Assembly (NCBI GenBank): GCA_044351685.1
Contig: JBILFK010000100.1
Span: 1-5,780, forward strand
Length of the DNA stretch: 5,780 bases
From: JALHRI01 sp044351685
GTDB lineage: Bacteria > Pseudomonadota > Alphaproteobacteria > Rickettsiales > UBA3002
Reading direction: 5' to 3'
The notes beneath the pieces are model-generated. The model saw only the letters and a list, made by a program, of their open reading frames with translations, was not told where the DNA came from and did no database searches. Each line of letters begins with the position of its first letter. The first letter of the stretch is position 1. Below, piece by piece: positions 1 to 5,780 of the stretch. Both the position numbers and the translations under genes were made by a program.

Positions 1-718
1 GCAAAATATCGGTAATCACCGTACACAAGCGGCGATGAATATTCATATGAAACACATTAAAGAAGGTAAGTTTGCTAAGATGCTTCACGGCGCGCGGTAG
101 TAATTTTATCTGGTTTACCGCCAAAAATTGCACCACCTGCCCAAACCGCGTTAAGCCAGCGCGTGGCGCAGAGGCCGATTCACGCAGGCATTGCTCCATT
201 GCTTCGTGCATGGTGTAGGTGCGATACACCATTTGCCCGAATGTATGGGCATAATGCACGACATCTTTGCCGTTATGCATGGCGTTCGATTTTATAAGTG
301 CCTTCAGCATATCGGCGCCGCGCACCAGCGCACCATTTGGCGCTGCATATTCATAGGCAAACACATCTTCCCATGTGATGGGTTGGCGCTCGTGCCGTTT
401 GCGTAGCGCAATCACGCATAATTCAAGCAGTCGCACCGCCTGTGGGTTATCGAGCGGCGCATTGCCCAAATGCCCGTGAATCAGCAAATCGGCATAATGC
501 AATTCGTGTGGCGCAATATCGTAACGGTTAAGGTTAAACCCATACCCTTCCAAATATGCCGCAAGGCACTGCATATAATAATTTCCGGCAAGTATATTCA
601 ACCGTGCTTCAATATCATTTTCGGTGGAATATTGGGGTGCGATGGACTGCTGTGCGAACAGTCTGGCAGCAAGCGGCGCATAGCCGTGTTGAATAAGCAG
701 AGATTCCAGTGCGCGCAT
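1..718 (-). CDS. Unrecognised soluble protein, 3'-truncated by the window edge
   Basis: This frame starts at ATG 718-716 and stays open for 239 codons to the left edge, so the C-terminus is missing. An in-frame TAG about eight codons upstream, with no other usual start codon after it, fixes the ATG. An AAAGGG Shine-Dalgarno-like sequence lies 9 bases before it. The product begins MRALESLLIQHGYAPLAARL. I see no signal peptide, membrane segment or known catalytic motif, and it looks mainly alpha-helical. Aromatics and histidine are plentiful: 13 His in 239 residues, with a cluster at H71, H74, H81 and H83. The stretch around residues 190-239 is basic (RFGQ, KLLPRAVKHLSK, HRR). It lies 92 bases downstream of prfB on the same strand. 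An open frame this long with a proper ribosome binding site is very likely a real gene, but I assign no function. Confidence 0.8.
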   Translation of the reverse strand, partial: MRALESLLIQHGYAPLAARLFAQQSIAPQYSTENDIEARLNILAGNYYMQCLAAYLEGYGFNLNRYDIAPHELHYADLLIHGHLGNAPLDNPQAVRLLELCVIALRKRHERQPITWEDVFAYEYAAPNGALVRGADMLKALIKSNAMHNGKDVVHYAHTFGQMVYRTYTMHEAMEQCLRESASAPRAGLTRFGQVVQFLAVNQIKLLPRAVKHLSKLTFFNVFHMNIHRRLCTVITDIL

Positions 719-720
719 AT

Positions 721-741
721 TTCTTAACCCTTTGTTAAGAA
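721..741 (-). repeat. Perfect 8-bp inverted repeat around the ribosome binding site of the left-edge gene
   Basis: TTCTTAAC (721-728) and GTTAAGAA (734-741) are exact reverse complements separated by 5 bases. On the minus strand the loop reads AAAGG, so the Shine-Dalgarno-like AAAGGG sits in the loop and the first stem base, and the hairpin ends 2 bases before the ATG at 718. The repeat is seen directly. It could be an RNA hairpin that affects ribosome access, or a palindromic operator, since it also touches the possible -10 box. The stem is AT-rich and only moderately stable, so either role is inference. Confidence 0.5.
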
Positions 742-768
742 TCTACCACACATGTCCGCCATTTCCAA
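740..768 (-). promoter_or_regulatory. Possible sigma-70-type promoter for the left-edge gene
   Basis: On the minus strand, TTGGAA (768-763) is followed after exactly 17 bases by TAGATT (745-740). Each hexamer matches its consensus at 4 of 6 positions. The three bases before the -10 are TGG, which fits an extended -10 (TGn). Transcription would start near 730, giving a very short leader that contains most of the inverted repeat at 721-741. The match is modest and could be chance in AT-rich DNA. Confidence 0.3.
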
Positions 769-775
769 AAAATCT

Positions 776-802
776 TTGGTTAAAAAATAAAGTTTTAGCC
801 AA
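776..802 (-). terminator. Possible weak intrinsic terminator after prfB
   Basis: On the minus strand TTGGCTAAAA (802-793) and TTTTAACCAA (785-776) form 10-base arms with one C-A mismatch around a 7-base loop. The first arm begins 8 bases after the prfB stop codon, and a run of six T follows a few bases after the second arm (about 772-767). Position and T-run suit a terminator, but the stem is AT-rich and weak, so partial or no termination is also possible. Confidence 0.35.
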
Positions 803-810
803 TAGTTTTT

Positions 811-1945
811 CTATCCAGATTTACTGCCGGAAACTTTCTCAACACTGCCCTTCACACGCTGCGAAAGTGCGGCATTGATGAACGCATCAATATCGCCATC
901 CAGCACCGCTTGCGTGCTGCTGGTTTCTACGCTGGTGCGTAAATCTTTCACCATCTGATACGGGTGCAGCACATACGAACGAATCTGATGCCCCCACGCA
1001 TTATCGGTTTTGCTGGCGTTCAGCGCATCGGTGGCGGCTTCACGTTTTTGCAGCTCCAGCTCGTAAAGGCGTGCGCGCAACATATTCCATGCTTCAGCGC
1101 GGTTTTGGTGTTGGCTGCGCTGGTTCTGGCACGCCACCGCAATGCCAGTGGGAATATGCGTTAAGCGCACCGCACTTTCGGTTTTATTCACGTGCTGGCC
1201 ACCTGCCCCGCTGCTGCGGAATGTATCGACGCGCACATCTTTTTCTTCGACGGTAATGGTAATGGATTCATCGATCACCGGATACACCCACGCACTGGCA
1301 AAACTGGTATGCCTACGCGCATTCGAATCAAACGGCGAAATGCGCACCAGCCGGTGCACGCCTGATTCCGTTTTTGCCCAGCCATACGCATTCAACCCCG
1401 AAAGCCGCAATGTCGCCGATTTAATTCCTGCTTCGTCGCCTGCTTGCTCATCAATAATTTCAACCTTGAAGCCACGGCGCTCGCCCCAGCGCACATACAT
1501 GCGAAACAGCATAAATGCCCAATCCTGGCTTTCGGTGCCGCCCGCGCCGGGGTGAATTTCGATAAAGCAATCATTGCTATCGGCCTCGCCGGAAAGCAGG
1601 CTTTCGAGTTCCAGTTTACTAATTTCTTTGGCAAGCACACTCAGCTGTTGCAACGCATCGGCAAACAATGCCTCGTCGCCTTCTTCTTCGGCCAGAGCAA
1701 TTATATCGAGCGTATCGGTTTTTTCGCGCTCCATACGCAGGTAAGTATCAATCAGGTGCTGTGTGCGGGTGCGCTCTTTCAGCAGCACTTGCGCTTTGCT
1801 TGGATCATCCCACAAATGTGGGTCTTCAGCCTCGGCGTTGAGGGTATCGAGTTTCTTCAACAGGTTTTCCCAGTCAAAGGAACCTCCGTAGCAAAGATTG
1901 CGACGATTCAATTTGCTCTTTGAGCGCAATGACTTCCGGTTTCAT
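811..1945 (-). CDS. prfB: Peptide chain release factor 2, made by programmed +1 frameshift
   Basis: RF2 recognises UGA and UAA stop codons in the ribosomal A site and triggers peptidyl-tRNA hydrolysis. Translation starts at ATG 1945-1943, with GGAG at 1958-1955 upstream. It reads 23 codons ending in SLLRRFL, meets TGA at 1876-1874, and continues in the +1 frame from GAC 1875-1873 (DWENLLKKL). The product is 377 residues, close to E. coli RF2 (365). In this numbering the stop-recognition tripeptide SPF is at 203-205 and the catalytic GGQ at 248-250, within RSSGAGGQHVNKTES. The residue corresponding to E. coli RF2 position 246 is Ser rather than the Thr of K-12. A TTG at 1929 opens a stop-free frame, but it would give a false N-terminus (MRSKSKLNRR) unlike RF2. 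The gene follows the PBP1A gene by 14 bases, probably in one operon. The identification is very secure. Confidence 0.97.
1873..1887 (-). promoter_or_regulatory. prfB +1 frameshift signal (internal Shine-Dalgarno, CTT TGA C)
   Basis: Minus-strand bases 1887-1873 read GGAGGTTCCTTTGAC. The parts are an internal Shine-Dalgarno GGAGG (1887-1883), a 3-base spacer, the slippery codon CTT (1879-1877), and the in-frame stop TGA (1876-1874) followed by C. This is the same layout as the classic E. coli prfB site. When RF2 is scarce, termination at UGA is slow, the P-site tRNA slips forward one base onto UUU and synthesis continues. When RF2 is plentiful the chain ends after 23 residues. The elements are seen directly; the autoregulation is established for the family and inferred here. 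Confidence 0.95.
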
Positions 1946-1954
1946 AACGCCTAT

Positions 1955-1958
1955 CTCC
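1955..1958 (-). promoter_or_regulatory. Ribosome binding site of prfB
   Basis: GGAG on the minus strand lies 9 bases before ATG 1945, inside the 14-base gap after the PBP1A stop codon. It helps fix the true prfB start, which is in a different frame from the TTG at 1929. Confidence 0.6.
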
Positions 1959-1959
1959 G

Positions 1960-4599
1960 CTAATATAATCCACCCGTGCCCAGTTCGGCATCGGAGTTTG
2001 GATTAAAGCCTTCATCAATATCCTGCGGGTTTTCCACGGGGCGTTGTGGCACCTGATAAGGAGCAACTTCGCCTGGCCCGGGCACAAGGCTGCTATCACC
2101 ATCCAGCGGCACACCTACTTCGACCGGCGCGTAAGGGTCAAAGCCGTTGCTGTCCGGGTTCTCGCCTTCCTGCAGGGCTTTTTCGCGCTCTTCGCGTTCT
2201 TTGGTTTCTTCATCCAGCTCATTTTGCGGCTTGAAAATAGGCCCACCCACCAGGAACGATTCTTCAATAATACCACCGCCTTCGGCCTGCTCGCCTTCAA
2301 ACAACGGCTGACCGCTGAACCCGTTGACCGGAATTTTGCGAATGCCTTCCGGCACACGGAATGGGGTTGCAGGCCCCTCGGGGAATGCGTTCTGCATAAA
2401 ATGAATAAAGGCCTGAATTGCTACACGACCGCCAGTTTCTTTATTACCCATCGGCTTAGGAGTATCGAAGCCCACATAGGTTCCCACCACTAAATCAGGC
2501 GTATAGCCCATAAACCATGTATCGCGGCTTTCGTTGGTGGTGCCGGTTTTACCTGCAATCGGGCGGTTCAACACTTTTGCGGCCATACCTGTGCCGCGCT
2601 GAATAGCACCTTCGAGAATCGAGGTGATTTGATACGCCACGCGCGGGTCTAAAATCACATCACGATCATCGGGAATGGTAGGCGGGGTGTTAGAAACCTG
2701 CGCCGAGTCGGCAATTTTGCAGCCATCACAAATGCGCGTATCGCGCCTAAATATCGTGGTGCCATTGCGATCATCAATACGTTCAATAAGCCACGGCTCC
2801 ACCCGCCTGCCGCCATTGGCCAGCATAGAATAAGCGTTGGTAAGCTTCAGCAAGGTAGTTTCTACCGCACCCAGCACCATCGAAAAATTCACCGGAATTT
2901 TATCGCTGTAAATGCCAAAGCGTTGCCCCATCCGCTTCAGGCGCTTCAGGCCAATAAACTGTGCAAGCCGCACGGTCATGGCATTGCGTGATTTTTCAAG
3001 ACCTGTACGCAGGGTGCTTGGCCCGAGATATTTACCTTCGTAGTTTTTGGGGCGCCACATCGGCAAGCCGGGGCCTTGCGGAAGTTCGACAGGCGCATCC
3101 ATAATAATCGAGGTGGGGCTGAAGCCATTCTCAAGCGCGGTTAAATACACAAACGGCTTGAACGCCGAGCCAGGTTGGCGCTTCGCTTGCGTGGCGCGGT
3201 TAAATTCTGAGCCGCTATACGAATAGCCACCACTCATGGCCAGCACTTTGCCTGTGTGTGGGTCCATCACTACCATCGCGCCATTCACGGCAGGAATTTG
3301 CAGGAGCTTATAAATTTTCTTGTCGGCGTCACGCGGTTCCACCAGCAGCACATCGCCCACCTGCACCACCAAATCGGCGGCAGTTACTGCCCCACCAATG
3401 CGTGTATCGGAAATCATGCGGCGCGCCCATGTCATCTCGGCAAGTGGAATCGTGCCCTGCCCTTTGCCAAGCAAACCAATTTCTGCCTGCTGCTTATTTA
3501 CCGAAAGTACCACGGCCAGCGCCTGCGCATCATACAATGGAATCGATTTATCTTTGCGTAACTGCTCGAGTGCAGGCTGCCAGCTATCCATATCGTTTTT
3601 GAGTGAGCCAAGCGGGCCTCGATAACCGTGGCGCTGATCGTAAAGCAGCAACGCATGGCGCAGTGCGCGATCGGCATGGTCTTGCAGCGTAGGGTTCACG
3701 GTTGTTTTTACAAATAATCCGCCTTTGTACAGCACATCGGATCCATACATTTTGCTTAAACGACGCCGCACCTCTTCGGCAAAAAAATCAGCGCGGGCCA
3801 CCTCTTCTTCGGCGCGCGCACGTAAAATGATAGGGCTTTGCAGCGCTTTATCGGCGATTTCCTGCGTAATCGCTCCATCTTCAAGCATGCGGCCAATCAC
3901 ATAATTTCGGCGCGCAAGCGCTTCTTCGTAATTGCGTGCGGGGTCGTAGAATGCGGGTGCTTTGGGCATGGCCGCAAGCATAGCGGCTTCTTCAATAGAA
4001 AGCTGATCGAGCGATTTATCAAAGAAATTAATCGCCGCTGCCGCAACGCCGTATGTGCCACGCCCCAGATAAATCTGGTTCAAATACAGTTCGAGAATTT
4101 TCTCTTTCGAATACACATGCGAAATGCGGTAGGCGAGAATCGCTTCCTTGATTTTACGTTCGAACGATTTTTCGGAAGTAAGCAGAAAGTTTTTCACCAC
4201 TTGCTGTGTGATGGTTGAGCCCCCCACCATCGATTTCGATTCACCGATATGCATGAGGTTTTCTTTGATGGCACGCACGATGCCGAATAAATCAACGCCC
4301 TGATGTTCATAAAAATTACGGTCTTCTGCTGAAATAAAGGCCTGCTTCACACGATCTGGCATCGAGGCAAGCGGCACAAAAATACGTTTTTCCGTCGCAT
4401 ATTCCGCAAGTAGCTTGCTATCGTTGGCATAGAGCCGTGTTACCATGGGCGGCGAATAATTGGCGAGCTGATCGACACTTGGCAGATCTTCGGAATAATG
4501 CTGAAAAATAAAAAATAATGCGCCCACACCCAGAATGCCCGCCATCATGCCGGCCACCAGCAAACCAGCTAAAATTTTCATCGGACGAGAGGATGCCAC
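1960..4599 (-). CDS. mrcA: Penicillin-binding protein 1A, bifunctional glycosyltransferase/transpeptidase
   Basis: This class A PBP polymerises lipid II into glycan strands and cross-links the stem peptides in the periplasm. It has 879 residues. One membrane anchor spans about 8-31. The GT51 domain covers about 55-245, with catalytic E92 in AEDRNFYEH and the GGSTITQQ motif at 126-133. An OB-like linker region lies around 320-425. The transpeptidase domain carries S478-A-F-K481 (acylated serine S478), S537-R-N539 and K684-T-G-T687, so both active sites look intact. C624 and C627 form a CxxC inside the transpeptidase part. The last 90 or so residues are acidic, rich in Glu and Pro, and probably disordered. 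Start is GTG 4599, preceded by weak AGAAGA; ATG 4581 (residue 7) is possible but has no ribosome binding site. It follows amiC by 11 bases. The symbol ponA is also used. Confidence 0.95.
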   Translation of the reverse strand: MASSRPMKILAGLLVAGMMAGILGVGALFFIFQHYSEDLPSVDQLANYSPPMVTRLYANDSKLLAEYATEKRIFVPLASMPDRVKQAFISAEDRNFYEHQGVDLFGIVRAIKENLMHIGESKSMVGGSTITQQVVKNFLLTSEKSFERKIKEAILAYRISHVYSKEKILELYLNQIYLGRGTYGVAAAAINFFDKSLDQLSIEEAAMLAAMPKAPAFYDPARNYEEALARRNYVIGRMLEDGAITQEIADKALQSPIILRARAEEEVARADFFAEEVRRRLSKMYGSDVLYKGGLFVKTTVNPTLQDHADRALRHALLLYDQRHGYRGPLGSLKNDMDSWQPALEQLRKDKSIPLYDAQALAVVLSVNKQQAEIGLLGKGQGTIPLAEMTWARRMISDTRIGGAVTAADLVVQVGDVLLVEPRDADKKIYKLLQIPAVNGAMVVMDPHTGKVLAMSGGYSYSGSEFNRATQAKRQPGSAFKPFVYLTALENGFSPTSIIMDAPVELPQGPGLPMWRPKNYEGKYLGPSTLRTGLEKSRNAMTVRLAQFIGLKRLKRMGQRFGIYSDKIPVNFSMVLGAVETTLLKLTNAYSMLANGGRRVEPWLIERIDDRNGTTIFRRDTRICDGCKIADSAQVSNTPPTIPDDRDVILDPRVAYQITSILEGAIQRGTGMAAKVLNRPIAGKTGTTNESRDTWFMGYTPDLVVGTYVGFDTPKPMGNKETGGRVAIQAFIHFMQNAFPEGPATPFRVPEGIRKIPVNGFSGQPLFEGEQAEGGGIIEESFLVGGPIFKPQNELDEETKEREEREKALQEGENPDSNGFDPYAPVEVGVPLDGDSSLVPGPGEVAPYQVPQRPVENPQDIDEGFNPNSDAELGTGGLY

Positions 4600-4604
4600 A
4601 GGAT

Positions 4605-4610
4605 TCTTCT
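4605..4610 (-). promoter_or_regulatory. Weak ribosome binding site favouring the GTG start of the PBP1A gene
   Basis: AGAAGA directly follows the amiC TAA stop on the minus strand and lies 5 bases before GTG 4599. The alternative ATG at 4581 has only pyrimidine-rich sequence ahead of it. The close spacing suggests translational coupling with amiC. Confidence 0.35.
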
Positions 4611-5780
4611 TTACAGTGCAGAGGGTTTTTTAGCGATATAGGTATCGATTGCTTTGACAATCGACTGACTGATGATGGTTTCGTATTCGCGCGTCAAGAG
4701 CAACTGTTCGTCTTCGCGGTTCGAGAGAAAGCCAAGCTCCATTAACACCGAAGGAATATCGGGCGCCTTCAGCACGCGAAACCCCGCATAGCGGTGAGGT
4801 TGCGGCAACCGCAACACTTTGGGGTGCATGGTGTCTACAATAATATCTGCAAGCACTGTCGATTTATTCATGGTTTCGCGCTGCGCTAAATCAATCAGAA
4901 TGCTCGCCACATCTTCATCCTGCGTATTTAAATCCAACCCGCCAATTATATCGGCTTTATTTTCTTGTGCGGCGAGCGCCTCGGCTTCGGCATCTGATGC
5001 GTTTTCAGAAAGCGTGTAAATCGAAAAGCCTCGCGCTTCCGGGCGCGGGTTCGAATCGGCGTGAATGGAAATAAAAATATCGCCTTTCGCTTCGCGGGCA
5101 CGCTGCACGCGATCACCGAGAGCGATAAATGTGTCATCTTCGCGGGTAAGCACCACCCGGTAGCGCCCGGTGCGCAATAATTCTTCGCGCAAGGTTTTGG
5201 CAACCCGCAAGGTAATGTGCTTTTCGTAGGTTTTTTTGGTGCCAATGGCGCCGGGGTCTTGGCCGCCATGCCCGGCATCCAGCACAATCAGCGGTTTCTG
5301 ATTTTGCGCGGCAACGGCTTCTTCACGTTGTTGCGCTGTAAATGGTGCTGGGCTTGCCTCCACTTGCGCAGCGGGGGCTACTGGCATTACAGAAGGCGCA
5401 TTGCTCGCAACACTCTTCTCGGTCGTGGGTTTAATATCTAGCACATATTGCCATACCTGCCCCGGCGTTTCAGGCTCGACCGCATAACTGCCCGTAATTT
5501 CAGCTTCCTGCGTTAAATCCAGCACCAGCCGCGATGTATCTTCATTGAACTGGCCAAAACGAATTCCCGCCAGCAGCCTTCCCTTATAATCGATGGGTAA
5601 GGCGATAGCAGCCGCATCGGCTTTGGGAAAATCGATAGCGATACGCTCGGGTTTATTAAGCCTAAACAGCCGCTTATGCGCCAATTCCTCGGAAGTGGTT
5701 AGCGTGATGCGCTCGCCTTTCGCGCCTATCTCTACCTGCACCCCTGAAATGCTGGCGCTCCAGCCCGCACTTGGCAGGAT
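4611..5780 (-). CDS. amiC: N-acetylmuramoyl-L-alanine amidase AmiC, 5'-truncated by the window edge
   Basis: This zinc enzyme cuts the bond between N-acetylmuramic acid and L-alanine, splitting septal peptidoglycan for daughter-cell separation. The frame is open to base 5780 (389 residues visible), so the N-terminus and any signal peptide lie outside; GTG 5741 is in frame but starts inside the AMIN domain. In visible numbering, an AMIN-type beta-rich domain spans about 10-117, an Ala/Pro/Gln-rich linker about 118-161, and Amidase_3 about 162-385. Expected zinc ligands are H171 (DAGHGGQDPGA), E186 (KTYEKH) and H240 (SIHADS), with catalytic E348 (VLMELGFLSN). Between SIHADS and APDIPS lies a helical insert of roughly 60 residues resembling the autoinhibitory segment of E. 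coli AmiA/B/C, which suggests control by an EnvC/NlpD-like LytM-domain activator (inference). The TAA stop is 11 bases before the PBP1A start. Confidence 0.93.
   Translation of the reverse strand: MLPSAGWSASISGVQVEIGAKGERITLTTSEELAHKRLFRLNKPERIAIDFPKADAAAIALPIDYKGRLLAGIRFGQFNEDTSRLVLDLTQEAEITGSYAVEPETPGQVWQYVLDIKPTTEKSVASNAPSVMPVAPAAQVEASPAPFTAQQREEAVAAQNQKPLIVLDAGHGGQDPGAIGTKKTYEKHITLRVAKTLREELLRTGRYRVVLTREDDTFIALGDRVQRAREAKGDIFISIHADSNPRPEARGFSIYTLSENASDAEAEALAAQENKADIIGGLDLNTQDEDVASILIDLAQRETMNKSTVLADIIVDTMHPKVLRLPQPHRYAGFRVLKAPDIPSVLMELGFLSNREDEQLLLTREYETIISQSIVKAIDTYIAKKPSAL

Larger units (their letters stand above)
719..810. other. Intergenic gap between prfB and the left-edge gene
   Basis: This 92-base stretch is AT-rich compared with its flanks and carries no credible reading frame. 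It contains two separate inverted repeats (776-802 and 721-741) and a possible promoter for the downstream minus-strand gene, each listed separately. Confidence 0.8.

Noticed and set aside
497..508. Possible zinc-protease motif HELHY in the left-edge protein (residues 71-75)
   Set aside because: HExxH requires the second His four residues after the first; here it is three residues after, so the motif is not met.
191..727. Two plus-strand open frames of 71 and 85 codons at 191-406 and 470-727
   Set aside because: They lie opposite the 239-codon minus-strand frame, which has a better start context and is open throughout; I treat them as antisense shadows.
1874..1876. Reading the in-frame TGA of prfB as a disabling mutation (pseudogene)
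   Set aside because: The stop sits inside a complete, canonical RF2 frameshift signal, and the downstream protein is full length with intact SPF and GGQ motifs.
1444..1923. Plus-strand open frame of 159 codons opposite prfB
   Set aside because: It is antisense to the well-conserved RF2 coding sequence and its translation shows no recognisable motif.
1927..1929. TTG as start codon of prfB
   Set aside because: It would avoid the TGA, but its first 18 residues do not resemble RF2, while the ATG 1945 leader plus frameshift gives the expected N-terminus and has a ribosome binding site.
3838..4218. Plus-strand open frame of 126 codons opposite the PBP1A glycosyltransferase domain
   Set aside because: The minus strand encodes conserved GT51 motifs across the same bases, so this frame is a by-product.

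Overview
The window reads as a piece of an alphaproteobacterial chromosome with roughly balanced base composition. All four genes lie on the minus strand, so transcription runs from high to low coordinates. The assignment rests on the gene order amiC - PBP1A gene - prfB, which is familiar from many Alphaproteobacteria, and on RF2 and PBP1A sequences that look alphaproteobacterial. The lineage cannot be narrowed further from the sequence alone.

Region by region, in the direction of transcription: (1) 5780-4611 holds most of a periplasmic N-acetylmuramoyl-L-alanine amidase of the AmiC type (AMIN domain plus Amidase_3 catalytic domain); its 5' end lies outside the window. (2) 4599-1960 holds a complete class A penicillin-binding protein 1A with both its glycosyltransferase and transpeptidase active sites intact. 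(3) 1945-811 holds prfB, encoding peptide chain release factor 2. It is interrupted by an in-frame TGA at codon 24 and must be read through a programmed +1 frameshift; the full RF2 signal (internal Shine-Dalgarno, CTT, TGA, C) is visible. (4) A 92-base non-coding gap (810-719) holds two inverted repeats: one may be a weak terminator after prfB, the other lies just ahead of the next start codon with a possible promoter. (5) 718-1 is an open frame of 239 codons without a stop that runs off the left edge; I do not recognise its product.

The first three genes are separated by only 11 and 14 bases and are probably one transcription unit. It joins peptidoglycan synthesis (PBP1A), peptidoglycan cleavage during cell separation (AmiC) and translation termination (RF2). 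The last gene has room for its own promoter.

I see no mobile element, CRISPR array, RNA gene or clearly new system. The points most worth a second look are the prfB recoding site, the unrecognised left-edge gene and the hairpin that surrounds that gene's ribosome binding site.
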